Below are positions 1-9,251 of a DNA stretch of 64,000 nucleotides, one piece after another. Source of the DNA: JAUWVG01 sp964633715 (GTDB lineage Bacteria > Acidobacteriota > Aminicenantia > Aminicenantales > Aminicenantaceae). The stretch is taken from positions 33,990 through 97,989 of the forward strand of contig CAZWHQ010000009.1 in NCBI GenBank assembly GCA_964633715.1, written 5' to 3'. The position numbers were made by a program, and so were the translations under genes. Every line of letters starts with the position of its first letter. The stretch's first letter is position 1. The notes under the pieces were generated by a model that saw only the letters and a list, made by a program, of their open reading frames with translations, was not told the DNA's origin and did not search any database.

Positions 1-1
1 C

Positions 2-1024
2 GATGAGCTCAATCAAGTTAAAGCTAACTACCAAGATAAAAGAAGATCAGAACTTGTCAAGGATGATATCAATGAGCTGGAATTGGAAGATTTGATTAAA
101 GAGGAAGATGTCGCTGTGACTTATACATCTTCCGGATATATCAAACGGACATCACTGAGTTATTATAAATTTCAAAGTCGTGGTGGGAAAGGGAGAAGAG
201 GAATCAGCATGAAGGCTGAAGATATTGTCCAGGACCTCTTTATCTGTTCCACACACAGCTATATGTTGTTCCTAACAAACAAGGGGCATCTGTACTGGCT
301 TAAAGCTCTCTACGTTCCTGATGTGGGAGTTGCCAGCAGGGGGAAATCTATAAAAAATCTTCTCGAACTGGGACCGGATGAAAAAGTCAGCGCTGTTGTG
401 GCCGTGAAAGAATTTTCTGATGACCGCTATATTGTCATGCTGTGCTCGGACGGACGGATTAAAAAGTCAAAATTGAGCGATTTTAAAAATATCCGGAAAG
501 GTGGGATTATTGCCATCTCCCTGGGCAAAAAAACAGAACTCATCGAAGCAAAATTGACAGATGGAAAAAAAGATATCCTTATCGGCACAAAACTCGGGAA
601 AGCCATCAGGTTCAATGAAAAAGATGTTCGACCTATGGGCCGTACGGCTGCTGGAGTTAGAGGGATCAATTTGGCTCCAAAAGATAAAATTATCGGAATG
701 GTTATTGTTGGAGATGAAGAAGAGTTTGTATTTACGGCCAGCAGTATGGGCTTTGGAAAAAAGACCAAGGTCGGTCTCTATCCCAAACACAGAAGGGGAG
801 GAAAAGGGGTTGTTAATCTTAAATTCAATAAGAGAATCGGGAATGCCATTGGAATGATCTCTATTGTCGATCAAGAAATTCTGTTGATAACCCAGGCGGG
901 GAAAATTATAAGAATCAAGACGGAAAAAGTCCGACCCTTAGGTAGAGCCACTCAAGGAGTCAAGATCATCAATTTGGAGAAGGGAGATCACGTTGTTTCC
1001 CTAGCGATGGTCAAAATCAGCTGA
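2..1024 (+). CDS. gyrA: DNA gyrase subunit A, C-terminal part (5' end outside window)
   Basis: The reading frame is already open at base 2, so this is the 3' end of a longer gene. It encodes the C-terminal beta-pinwheel of GyrA, the domain that wraps DNA around gyrase for ATP-driven negative supercoiling. The repeated blade motifs are visible: GYIKR near the start, a GyrA-box-like run (SRGGKGRRG), RPMGRTAAGVRG, a second box (RRGGKGVVNLKF) and RPLGRATQGVKI. The gyrA versus parC assignment rests on the GyrA-box-like run. The gene ends at TGA and is followed by about 165 bp without a gene before the acyl-CoA synthetase. Confidence 0.9.
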   Translation, partial: DELNQVKANYQDKRRSELVKDDINELELEDLIKEEDVAVTYTSSGYIKRTSLSYYKFQSRGGKGRRGISMKAEDIVQDLFICSTHSYMLFLTNKGHLYWLKALYVPDVGVASRGKSIKNLLELGPDEKVSAVVAVKEFSDDRYIVMLCSDGRIKKSKLSDFKNIRKGGIIAISLGKKTELIEAKLTDGKKDILIGTKLGKAIRFNEKDVRPMGRTAAGVRGINLAPKDKIIGMVIVGDEEEFVFTASSMGFGKKTKVGLYPKHRRGGKGVVNLKFNKRIGNAIGMISIVDQEILLITQAGKIIRIKTEKVRPLGRATQGVKIINLEKGDHVVSLAMVKIS

Positions 1025-1191
1025 TCCGAATCATTTATAAAATAAGCGATTCTTTCATACCTTCGACTTCGACTCATGGTGGAGCCATTTAAGCAAGTCC
1101 TCATCTGTTCCTATCGGGATTTTTCTGAAGTGCTTGACTTTCTGTTCTTGTCTTTTTTAAAATGAGGCCACTCTATTTGAAGGAGGATCCC

Positions 1192-2973
1192 ATGGTTGAG
1201 ACACTTGGTCAGCTATTTATCAACACCATAAAATCTTTCCCTAAAGATGACTTGATGCTCTATAAGGAAGCGGGACGTTATGTCCCCATTTCTACAGATG
1301 ATGTGGCGAAAAGAGTCAAAAACTTTTGTCTGGGCCTAAGGGATCTGGATTTAGAATCCGGAGACAAACTCATCATCCTCTCTGAAAATCGACCTGATTG
1401 GGTCATGACTGATTTTTCAAATTTGTGTTTGGGAGGAATTACAGTTCCAATCTACACAACACTTGTGCCTGATCAAATTAAGTACATTATCAATAACTCC
1501 GATGCAAAAATCGTCTGTTTTTCCGATGATGAACAGTGGAACAAACTCAAGATCATCAAAGACTCTCTTCCCAATGTCCAGCACTATATCACTTTCTCTT
1601 CAGAAGCTCCTGATGGTGTTTTAACCAAAGATGAAGTGATGCGCAGGGGAGAGGCCATAGGTAAACAGGATTCAGGCCTATTTGGGCGGCTGGCTAATGC
1701 GGTAAAACCGGATGATGTGGCCTCGATTATTTATACTTCAGGGACAACGGGAATTCCTAAGGGAGTTATGCTGGCGCATCAGAATTTTGTCAGCAACATT
1801 AAATCTGTTTCGACTGTCATAGAATTTTCAGAGAAGGATACAGTGCTTTCATTTCTCCCCTTATCTCATATTTTTGAGAGGATGGTCACCTTCACCTATC
1901 TCTACCGAGGGTGTTCCATTGCCTATGCAGAGAGCATTGATACTGTCGGAGATAACCTGCCCGAGGTCAAACCTCATATCATGGTCAGCGTGCCGCGTGT
2001 TTTTGAGAAGATCTATGCAAAAGTCATCGATAACGTGCTGGCCAGTTCTTCTTTAAAACGAAAGATATTCTTCTGGGCTATAAAAGTTGGAAAAGAATAT
2101 GGAAGACGAACTCTTGAAAAACAAGCGATTCCTAAGTTCCTCCAGCGTAAAAGAGCGATTGCAGAAAAACTCGTTTTTTCCAAAGTGATTGAAAAAACAG
2201 GTGGAAGAGTCCGTTTTTTTGTTTCTGGAGGAGCTCCGCTTTCTAAAGATATCGCTGATTTCTTTTATGCGCTTGGATTGGTGGTGTTGGAGGGGTATGG
2301 CTTGACAGAAACGTCTCCTGTTATTGCTGTTAATACTTTTGAAAATCTGAAGTTTGGCACAGTCGGAAAACCTATCCCTGGAGTCGACGTGAAGATTGAA
2401 GAGGATGGCGAAATTTTATCCAAAGGACCTCATATCATGAAGGGATACTACCGTATGGATGTGGAAACCCAAGAAGCGATAAAGGATGGTTGGTTTTATA
2501 CAGGAGATATTGGCCATATCGATGAGGATGGATTTCTGGTTATCACTGACAGAAAAAAAGATATTATTGTCACTTCTGGCGGAAAGAATGTCGCTCCTCA
2601 ACCCATAGAAAATTTATTGAAAACAAATCCCTATATTTCCAATGCTGTGGTGATAGGAGATAGGCGAAAATTTATTTCTGCTCTTATCATTCCGGATTTT
2701 GAAAAGCTGGAAGGTTACGCCAAGTCCAATAACATTTCCTTTTCTGGATTGAACGACCTGATTAAAAATGAAAAAATCACCAGTTTTATCGAGAATGAAA
2801 TCGACAAAATGACAGCTCATTTTTCCTCCTACGAAAAAGTGAAAAAAATCAGGCTCCTCGAAAGAGATTTTGAGATAGAAAAGAATGAATTAACTCCGTC
2901 TCTGAAGGTCAAAAGAAATATAGTTGGAGATAAACATAAGAATATCATAGATGATATGTACACTGAAGATTGA
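1192..2973 (+). CDS. Long-chain acyl-CoA synthetase (AMP-forming)
   Basis: An ANL-superfamily ligase of about 593 residues that activates fatty acids to acyl-CoA through an acyl-adenylate. The P-loop-like motif YTSGTTGIPKGVML, the GYGLTETSP motif, YRTGD-like FYTGDIGHID and ITDRKKDIIVTSGGKNVAPQPIE are all in order, matching the FadD15/long-chain group. The frame opens at 1162, but an AAGGAGG ribosome site lies just before the ATG at 1192, so the later start is chosen. It stands alone on the plus strand, with a convergent neighbour downstream. The chain length used cannot be read from the sequence. Confidence 0.88.
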   Translation: MVETLGQLFINTIKSFPKDDLMLYKEAGRYVPISTDDVAKRVKNFCLGLRDLDLESGDKLIILSENRPDWVMTDFSNLCLGGITVPIYTTLVPDQIKYIINNSDAKIVCFSDDEQWNKLKIIKDSLPNVQHYITFSSEAPDGVLTKDEVMRRGEAIGKQDSGLFGRLANAVKPDDVASIIYTSGTTGIPKGVMLAHQNFVSNIKSVSTVIEFSEKDTVLSFLPLSHIFERMVTFTYLYRGCSIAYAESIDTVGDNLPEVKPHIMVSVPRVFEKIYAKVIDNVLASSSLKRKIFFWAIKVGKEYGRRTLEKQAIPKFLQRKRAIAEKLVFSKVIEKTGGRVRFFVSGGAPLSKDIADFFYALGLVVLEGYGLTETSPVIAVNTFENLKFGTVGKPIPGVDVKIEEDGEILSKGPHIMKGYYRMDVETQEAIKDGWFYTGDIGHIDEDGFLVITDRKKDIIVTSGGKNVAPQPIENLLKTNPYISNAVVIGDRRKFISALIIPDFEKLEGYAKSNNISFSGLNDLIKNEKITSFIENEIDKMTAHFSSYEKVKKIRLLERDFEIEKNELTPSLKVKRNIVGDKHKNIIDDMYTED

Positions 2974-2998
2974 TACGTGGTATCGATTTGAGTTGAAG

Positions 2999-3697
2999 TT
3001 AGCAGTGAAGGATCCTTCCGCAGTTTTCACAGAGGATAATACTGTTTTCAGCTTTTAGTTCGTTGAGGACCTGGGGTCGAACTCTCATGTGGCACTTCGA
3101 ACAAAACTCTCCTGTGACCGGTGACAATGCGATCCCACTACACTTGGCTGAAATTTTATTATAAAGAGTGATCTGGTCTGAAGGGATATTGGGAATAAGG
3201 GCCTCTTTTTCCTTTAATAAATTTGTTTTGAGTTCTTCTTGTTCGGACTTTTTTTTGAGCAAAATTTCTTTTTCTTTTGTAAGTTTTGCCTTAGCCTCTT
3301 CTGCTTTTCGCGTTGCTGATTTGATTTCTTCTTCGATGTCATCGGCTTTCAGCATCTCACTAATAATTTCTTCCTCAAGACTGTCTCCTGTTTTTTCCGT
3401 TTCTGCTATCTCATGAAGAAGTGAAGTGTATTCTTTGTTGGTTCTAACATCAGTAAGCTGTCTTTTATATTTTGATATGAGAGCTTTGGAATCCTGGACT
3501 TCGGATTCTACATTTCGTCTTCTTTTCTGATTTTCTGCCAGCTTGTCCTCGGCATTAGTGACGATTTGAAAACTGGCTTCTATTTGTTTGTCGATGCTTT
3601 TAAGTTTGGAGGGGACTGCGTTTAAAAAATGAGAGACTTCTATTAATTTTTCATCTATTTTTTGGAGATTTATCAGGTTATTAAATTCGATATCCAC
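2999..3697 (-). CDS. Coiled-coil C4-type zinc-ribbon protein (DUF164/zf-RING_7 family)
   Basis: A 232-residue protein: about 180 residues of highly charged, heptad-like helix, then a zinc ribbon with CSKCHMR and CENCGRILHC near the C-terminus. This architecture is typical of the widespread bacterial DUF164 family, whose members have been linked to nucleic-acid or lysosome-like roles without a settled function. It lies directly downstream of the tRNA and the rpoD-dnaG unit on the same strand. Nothing in the sequence fixes a specific job. Confidence 0.8.
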   Translation of the reverse strand: MDIEFNNLINLQKIDEKLIEVSHFLNAVPSKLKSIDKQIEASFQIVTNAEDKLAENQKRRRNVESEVQDSKALISKYKRQLTDVRTNKEYTSLLHEIAETEKTGDSLEEEIISEMLKADDIEEEIKSATRKAEEAKAKLTKEKEILLKKKSEQEELKTNLLKEKEALIPNIPSDQITLYNKISAKCSGIALSPVTGEFCSKCHMRVRPQVLNELKAENSIILCENCGRILHC

Positions 3698-3717
3698 ATC
3701 TTTTCCTCAATGCTAAA

Positions 3718-3789
3718 TGGGCCTACCAGGATTCGAACCTGGGACCAACCGGTTATGAGCCGGGGGCTCTACCGCTGAGCTATAGGCCC
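3718..3789 (-). tRNA. tRNA with anticodon CAT (Met or lysidine-modified Ile2)
   Basis: On the minus strand a full cloverleaf can be folded: acceptor GGGCCTA/TAGGCCC, D arm with AGCTCAGCGGTAGAGC, anticodon stem CCGG/CCGG around loop CTCATAA, T arm CCAGGTTCGAATCCTGG and discriminator A. The anticodon is CAT. It does not look like an initiator (the 1-72 pair is a G-C pair). Elongator Met and AUA-reading Ile2 cannot be told apart safely by eye. The CCA end is not encoded. Confidence 0.93.
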
Positions 3790-3851
3790 TCCTGACACTT
3801 ATATCAAATCTGAAAATTCAAGTCAATGAAAGCTAAGCCAGGCCCAATTTC

Positions 3852-5471
3852 TTATTGGTCGTTGGTGAAGGATTTGAGTTTGCGGCTTCGGCTTGGATGT
3901 TTGAGTTTTCTCAGGGCTTTTGCTTCGATCTGTCGGATTCTTTCTCGAGTGACTTTAAATTGCTGTCCAACTTCTTCCAGGGTATGTTCGTTTCCATCTC
4001 CCAATCCAAATCTCATCTTCAAGACCTTGGCTTCACGTTCTGTGAGTGTTTTTAGGGCCCCGTCAATCTGCTCACGTAAGTTGATGTGTATAACCGTTTC
4101 TGGAGGAGAGGGGAGGACTTTGTCCTCAATAAAGTCACCAAGGTGACTGTCCTCTTCTTCTCCAATTGGGGTTTCGAGAGAGATAGGTTCTTGGGCGATT
4201 TTTATGATTTTCCGGACTTTATTAATAGGTAAATCCATTTTTCTGGATATTTCTTCGCTAGTCGGTTCTCTTCCGATCTCTTGGACAAGACTCCTTGAGA
4301 CTCTTATGAGTTTATTGATTGTTTCGATCATATGAACAGGGATCCGAATGGTTCTGGCTTGGTCAGCGATTGCGCGGGTTATGGCTTGACGGATCCACCA
4401 TGTGGCATAGGTGGAAAATTTATAGCCTCTTCGATATTCAAACTTATCCACAGCCTTCATAAGTCCCATATTTCCCTCTTGAATGAGATCAAGAAACTGG
4501 AGTCCTCTGTTGCTGTATTTTTTGGCTATAGAAACCACGAGGCGGAGATTGGCTGCGACCAGTTCTTTTTTTGCCTGCTCACTTATTTTCTTTGCTGTTG
4601 TAATAGACCTTAGGATTTTTCGGAGGCCCTGAGAGTCAAGTCCGAGTTCACGTTTGTGGGCTCTCAACGCTGACTTAGTTTCTTTGATTATTTGCTCCGA
4701 TTCTTTTTTCTTTTGTTTTTTTGTGCTTTGCTCAAGCTGGATAAGCAGTTCTTCCTTGCGTTCTTCCAGTGCATTGATTTCTTGGAGCCTTTCTCTGAGT
4801 TCAATGATAATTTTTTCTCTGTAGGCAGGACGGATATTGAGGTCACGGATAATGCTGCTCATCTTGACTATGATACGACCACGGCTTCTTTCATTCCTTT
4901 TTAATTTAGGGACTTTTTTCAGTTGTATTCCCAAATTTCGAATCTGTTGGATTTGTTCGAGGATGGCTTTTTTCTTCTCGTCAAGCTTCCCTTCAACAAT
5001 ATCATCGTCACTTGTTTCAAACATCCTCAGGATGATTTCTTCATCTTCATCCATTTCGTCTTCAATGGCCAAGACTTTATTCAAGACAAGCTGGGTTTTC
5101 GAGAGGGATTTGATGATACTTTTTTCTCCCCTTTCAATTTCACGGGCAATTGCAATTTCCCCTTCCCTTGTAAGAAGGGAGATACTTCCCATTTCTCTTA
5201 GGTAAAGCTTTACAGGATCGGTTGTCCGTTCCAAACCCTCCAAAGAAACGATATCGCTCTTTCTTCTTTTGGGCTGATTCTTTCTTTGCTTATCCATAAT
5301 CTTAATGCCGTACTTCCCGAGGGTGAGAAGAAAAGCATCAAATTGTTTGCGTTCCTCGCTTTTATCGTTAAAAGCTTTGTCCACTTCATCAAAGAGAAGA
5401 TAGCCCTGTTTTCTTCCCTTTGCGATGAGCTGATGAATATCGTCTTTTTCAGTCTTTTTATCGCTTGTCAA
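3852..5471 (-). CDS. rpoD: Primary sigma factor (sigma-70, group 1)
   Basis: A 539-residue sigma factor. It has a region 1.1-like N-terminus, region 1.2 (TDPVKLYLREMGSISLLTREGE), a charged non-conserved insert, region 2 (NLRLVVSIAKKYSNRGLQFLDLIQEGN and YKFSTYATWWIRQAITRAI), region 3 (RIPVHMIETINKL) and region 4 ending in the helix-turn-helix VTRERIRQIEAKALRKLKHP. It recruits RNA polymerase to TTGACA/TATAAT promoters, several of which can be read in this window. It follows dnaG by about 40 bp on the same strand, the common dnaG-rpoD order, and is probably cotranscribed with it. Confidence 0.97.
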   Translation of the reverse strand: MTSDKKTEKDDIHQLIAKGRKQGYLLFDEVDKAFNDKSEERKQFDAFLLTLGKYGIKIMDKQRKNQPKRRKSDIVSLEGLERTTDPVKLYLREMGSISLLTREGEIAIAREIERGEKSIIKSLSKTQLVLNKVLAIEDEMDEDEEIILRMFETSDDDIVEGKLDEKKKAILEQIQQIRNLGIQLKKVPKLKRNERSRGRIIVKMSSIIRDLNIRPAYREKIIIELRERLQEINALEERKEELLIQLEQSTKKQKKKESEQIIKETKSALRAHKRELGLDSQGLRKILRSITTAKKISEQAKKELVAANLRLVVSIAKKYSNRGLQFLDLIQEGNMGLMKAVDKFEYRRGYKFSTYATWWIRQAITRAIADQARTIRIPVHMIETINKLIRVSRSLVQEIGREPTSEEISRKMDLPINKVRKIIKIAQEPISLETPIGEEEDSHLGDFIEDKVLPSPPETVIHINLREQIDGALKTLTEREAKVLKMRFGLGDGNEHTLEEVGQQFKVTRERIRQIEAKALRKLKHPSRSRKLKSFTNDQ

Positions 5472-5511
5472 TGTTTACTCCTGACTCTTCCTCTATTTTA
5501 ACAGAAATGAA

Positions 5512-7245
5512 TTAGTTTCGTTGCGAAATTGTCGACAATTCTTCTGTAATTTCCTGCCTTATCTTTAAAATTGATGCCAATGATTCTGTCTCTCCCTTTT
5601 TTTCCATCATGGCGATTTGAGTATTGAGTTCTTCCCATTTTCTCTTTAAAGAATGTTTTTTTAAGGCTTCTACACAGTCTATCGCCTCTTCAATCGAAGG
5701 ATCCTGTCCGGTTTCAACAAGAATTTCTGAGAGTGAACTGAAGAGAGATGGCGTGAGTTTTTCCATAAGCGCGGGAAAATTTACAGGCTTTTTAATTTTA
5801 ATGACATCCCTTAAAACCGAGAATATCTCTTCACTCTTTAGACCACGGAAATCCTCGCTCTTTGTCATATCAAACACTTTTGCGGCAATTTGACTGTCTT
5901 CGAATATAATCTGAAGAAGCCTTTTTTCTGCAGGAAGAAAATTGCTCAACTTATGCTGAAAAACTTTTTCAGTTTTTTGCTTGACGATGGATCTGATTAT
6001 TTTTTCATCGATAAAAAGGAGTTCACTGAGATCCTTTATGTAATGACTTTTTAAAATTGGATCGGTTATTTTTTCAATCTCACTGTAGATTGTCCTTATC
6101 ACCTGCGCGTGCACTTCCGGTGATTTCATGTCCTTCTTAAATGTGTTGAAATCAACCAGATACTTGAGCGCTGGCCGGCTTTTTTCTTTGAGGGATTCGA
6201 ATTCACTTGTGCCATGCTTTTGAATGAAACTGTCCGGATCCGATCCCTTAGGGAGTATCATGATCTTGATTTGGATGCCTTTTTCGAAACAGAGTGATAT
6301 GGCGCGCAGCGCGGCCTTTCGTCCGGCTACATCTCCATCAAAACATGCAAAAATCGTGAGATCGAATCGTTTGGCTATACTCACTTGATCAGATGTCAGA
6401 CTTGTGCCAAGAGAAGCTACGCAGTTCGTTATTCCTGACTGATAGAGGGATACATAATCTGTATATCCTTCGACAAGAATGATCTCACCCTTATTTCGGA
6501 TATCTTCTTTACTGAAGTTGAAGCCGTACAGCAGTTTTCCCTTGGTGTACTTTGGTGTATCGGGCGAATTGAGATATTTCGGTTCGGCATCAAATAGGGT
6601 TCTCCCCCCAAAGGCTACCACCGTTCCTGTGTCTGTAAAAATAGGGAAAATAACGCGTCCCCGGAATCGGTCGTAGAAACCTTCTTTATTCTGGCGGCGG
6701 AGTGCAAGTCCGGCCTTTTCGAGGAGAGAGGGAGAAACCTTCTTCTCACTGAAATAGTTAATCAAAGAGTCCCAGGAATTGAGTGCATAACCAATTTTTA
6801 ATTTTTGGATGACTTCATCAGAGATTTTTCTCTTGTGAAGGTATTCCAGAGCCTTTTGTCCTTCCTGAGTATTAAAAAGATTCTTCTTGAAAAATCCCAG
6901 GGTCAACTCGTTAATTCTGTCGATATCCTCTTTTAATTGTCTGAATTGAGGTGATAATCTTTTTTGTTCTGGAATTCTAATGTTGTATTTATCGGCTAGA
7001 TGACGAAGACTTTCTGGAAAACTGAGATTTTCTTTTTCCATGACCAATGTAAAAATGTCTCCACCGGCTCCACATCCAAAACAGTGATAGAGCTGGCGTT
7101 CGATATCAAGAGTAAAAGATGGAGTTTTTTCAGAATGAAAAGGGCAGAGGCCGATATGGCTCTTTCCTCGCTTGATTATATTTGTGTACTGAGAGGCGAT
7201 TTCGAGAATATTCGCTGCCTGCTTGATTTGATCGATGATTTCCAT
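5512..7245 (-). CDS. dnaG: DNA primase
   Basis: A 577-residue primase that makes RNA primers at the replication fork. The N-terminal zinc-binding domain shows CPFHSEKTPSFTLD and HCFGCGAGG (CHC2 type). The TOPRIM core follows, with ILVEGYTDYVSLYQSG and the acidic FACFDGDVAGRKAALRAI. The C-terminal helicase-binding part is poorly conserved, as usual. It is the first gene of a minus-strand unit with rpoD; a good sigma-70 promoter lies 37 bp upstream. Confidence 0.96.
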   Translation of the reverse strand: MEIIDQIKQAANILEIASQYTNIIKRGKSHIGLCPFHSEKTPSFTLDIERQLYHCFGCGAGGDIFTLVMEKENLSFPESLRHLADKYNIRIPEQKRLSPQFRQLKEDIDRINELTLGFFKKNLFNTQEGQKALEYLHKRKISDEVIQKLKIGYALNSWDSLINYFSEKKVSPSLLEKAGLALRRQNKEGFYDRFRGRVIFPIFTDTGTVVAFGGRTLFDAEPKYLNSPDTPKYTKGKLLYGFNFSKEDIRNKGEIILVEGYTDYVSLYQSGITNCVASLGTSLTSDQVSIAKRFDLTIFACFDGDVAGRKAALRAISLCFEKGIQIKIMILPKGSDPDSFIQKHGTSEFESLKEKSRPALKYLVDFNTFKKDMKSPEVHAQVIRTIYSEIEKITDPILKSHYIKDLSELLFIDEKIIRSIVKQKTEKVFQHKLSNFLPAEKRLLQIIFEDSQIAAKVFDMTKSEDFRGLKSEEIFSVLRDVIKIKKPVNFPALMEKLTPSLFSSLSEILVETGQDPSIEEAIDCVEALKKHSLKRKWEELNTQIAMMEKKGETESLASILKIRQEITEELSTISQRN

Positions 7246-7281
7246 GATTTAGATAAAAGAATAGAAAAATACAACTAATAA

Positions 7282-7310
7282 AATATAGGAGGGAGGCTTC
7301 TAATTGTCAA
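7282..7310 (-). promoter_or_regulatory. Sigma-70 promoter of dnaG-rpoD
   Basis: Read on the minus strand: TTGACA (7310-7305), a 17-bp spacer, then TATATT (7287-7282). It sits about 37 bp before the dnaG start codon, so the leader is short. Position and spacing are near consensus. Confidence 0.75.
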
Positions 7311-7350
7311 GTAAACTCTTGATTTATCTATAATTTCCTGCAAACAGATA

Positions 7351-7418
7351 CCTGAATTCTGTAATTTTTATAGAATTCATAAAGATGGCAGAATTCTTTT
7401 AAAAACACAGAATTCAGG
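7351..7418. repeat. Long inverted repeat with four GAATTC palindromes
   Basis: CCTGAATTCTGT at 7351-7362 is the exact inverted complement of ACAGAATTCAGG at 7407-7418. Two further GAATTC-centred sites (near 7373 and 7391) lie between them. The whole could form a long hairpin or be a cluster of operator-like palindromes. It falls in the gap between the divergent dnaG and larB genes; no other gene is visible in 7246-7470. Confidence 0.6.
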
Positions 7419-7470
7419 CTACTGTCCCCCACCTATCCAAAATTTTCAAAATGTGCTAAAATGCGACCCT

Positions 7471-8214
7471 ATGAAATCTCAGCTTAAAAGCATATTAGAT
7501 CAAGTCCAGAAGGGCCAAATAACCGTCGACGATGGCGTAAAAAAATTAAAGGACTTCCCCTATCAGGATCTTGGATTTGCCAAAGTGGACCACCATCGAG
7601 AGTTGAGAAAAGGATTTCCTGAAATCATATATGGCCTTGGGAAGACCGAGGACCAGATCAAAAAAATAGCCCACGCCATTCTCGATAAAGGAAGCAATCT
7701 GCTCATCACCAAAATAGAAGAATCCGCTTATATGGGTTTAAAAAAGAATCTCCCTCAGCTTACCTACAATGAATTAGCCAAAGCCGCGTTTTTTAAGCAA
7801 AAAGAGACCCCCAGCGGCCGTGGGAAAATCGTTATCGTAACAGCCGGCACCTCAGATATCCCAATTGCTGAAGAGGCTTATGTGACCTGTGAAATCTTGG
7901 GCAATACAACGGAGAAGCTCTATGATGTGGGTGTCGCCGGCATTCACCGCTTATTTGGTGAAATGGATAAATTGAAGATGGCCAAGGTGATTATCACTGT
8001 GGCGGGAATGGAAGGTGCGCTTCCCAGTGTTATTGCAGGATTCACTAATATTCCCATCATTGCCGTGCCAACAAGTGTTGGCTATGGTGCCAGTTTTAAG
8101 GGAATGGCAGCGCTTTTAGCCATGCTTAATTCTTGTCCGGGAGGAGTCGGGGTAGTCAACATAGATAATGGTTTTGGAGCCGCATACCTGGCAAGTCTCA
8201 TCAATCATCACTAG
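7471..8214 (+). CDS. larB: Nickel-pincer cofactor biosynthesis protein LarB (PurE-like)
   Basis: About 247 residues. The N-terminal stretch GFAKVDHHRELRKGFPEIIYG and the C-terminal PurE/AIR-carboxylase-like core (VTAGTSDIPIAEEAY, VAGMEGALPSVIAG, VPTSVGYGASFKG) are diagnostic of LarB. LarB carboxylates and hydrolyses nicotinic acid adenine dinucleotide in making the nickel-pincer nucleotide of lactate racemase-type enzymes. No larC, larE or larA lies in the window, so the pathway is either elsewhere or incomplete. The ATG at 7471 is preferred over the upstream in-frame ATG at 7453 because family members begin near it. Confidence 0.85.
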   Translation: MKSQLKSILDQVQKGQITVDDGVKKLKDFPYQDLGFAKVDHHRELRKGFPEIIYGLGKTEDQIKKIAHAILDKGSNLLITKIEESAYMGLKKNLPQLTYNELAKAAFFKQKETPSGRGKIVIVTAGTSDIPIAEEAYVTCEILGNTTEKLYDVGVAGIHRLFGEMDKLKMAKVIITVAGMEGALPSVIAGFTNIPIIAVPTSVGYGASFKGMAALLAMLNSCPGGVGVVNIDNGFGAAYLASLINHH

Positions 8215-8232
8215 CTAAATTATCCAGGTTTG

Positions 8233-9072
8233 ATGAGAAAAAGAACATTAAAAAAAGTAAAAGAAATCACTGGTGTGGGAGTCCATTCCGGGGAAAAAAT
8301 AAATCTAACTCTCCGGCCGTCTGAAAAAGGATATATTGAATTTATCCGGACAGATCTCGAAGATTTAGCGATAAAAATAGACCCAAGAACAATTGAGGCA
8401 AAATTTTCTACCGCAGTGAAGGATAAAATCCACTCAATCCAGACCATTGAGCACTTGCTGGCTGTTTTATTTGTGTTTGGCATTGACAGTTTAAAGGTAG
8501 AGCTTGATGGAAATGAAATTCCGATATTGGACGGGAGTGCAGAACCTTTTGTTCGGCTAGTGCAGGATGGTGGAAATCGGGAGCTCTTTGAAAAAAAGAA
8601 GAACATCACGGTCCTTAAGCCGTTTAGCGTCCAAGCAGAAGGAGCATCTATTGTTGTGGAACCCGCTGTCGATTTTCATATCACATATGTTATCGAGTAC
8701 GATCATCCAGTTCTGAGGAGGCAGGAGATCGATCTGTCTATCAATACAGATGTGTTTATCAAAGAAATCTCTCCTGCCCGCACTTTTGGATTTCTTAAGG
8801 ATGTGCCTGCGATGAGGTCCTTGGGACTCGCACTGGGAGGATCCTTGGAGAATGCCATCGTTCTTGATGAGCAAAAGGTCATAAATGGTCCCCTTCGTTT
8901 TCCAGATGAGTTTGTCCGGCACAAAGTATTGGATTTTTTAGGGGATCTTTCCCTCCTTGGTAGTTCCATAACCGGACATTTTAGGGCATACAAGGCCGGT
9001 CATTCTCTTCATCATAAGCTGGTTCTTTTTCTTCTGGATCATCCTGAGTACTGGTCTCTGAATTATTCATAA
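8233..9072 (+). CDS. lpxC: UDP-3-O-acyl-N-acetylglucosamine deacetylase
   Basis: LpxC catalyses the zinc-dependent committed step of lipid A synthesis. Family signatures are present: TGVGVHSG near the N-terminus, IHSIQTIEHLLAVLFVFGID with the zinc-binding His, the D-G-S pair in IPILDGSAEPFV, HKVLDFLGDLSLLG with the other zinc ligands, and GHSLHHKL at the C-terminus. At 279 residues it is slightly short but carries both sub-domains. It starts 18 bp after larB, so the two may share a transcript. It shows the host makes an LPS-type outer membrane. Confidence 0.94.
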   Translation: MRKRTLKKVKEITGVGVHSGEKINLTLRPSEKGYIEFIRTDLEDLAIKIDPRTIEAKFSTAVKDKIHSIQTIEHLLAVLFVFGIDSLKVELDGNEIPILDGSAEPFVRLVQDGGNRELFEKKKNITVLKPFSVQAEGASIVVEPAVDFHITYVIEYDHPVLRRQEIDLSINTDVFIKEISPARTFGFLKDVPAMRSLGLALGGSLENAIVLDEQKVINGPLRFPDEFVRHKVLDFLGDLSLLGSSITGHFRAYKAGHSLHHKLVLFLLDHPEYWSLNYS

Positions 9073-9184
9073 TAACTTCAGACCTGTTACTTCTCTTCAA
9101 TGATATCAATCCGCCCATAAACCTCGGTTCGTGAATAATCCTGATCAATTTAGGCCGTATTTGTATCCAAATTGGTGCTTATTC

Positions 9185-9213
9185 TTGTAATCTCTGTATG
9201 ATTCTGATATAAA
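9185..9213 (+). promoter_or_regulatory. Probable sigma-70 promoter for the TPR-glmU-glmS unit
   Basis: TTGTAA (9185-9190), a 17-bp spacer and TATAAA (9208-9213) lie about 40 bp before the GTG start of the TPR gene. The rest of 9073-9251 shows no gene. Confidence 0.5.
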
Positions 9214-9251
9214 AGGGGTTAACATAAATTTCAATATAAGGGAGATAAACT

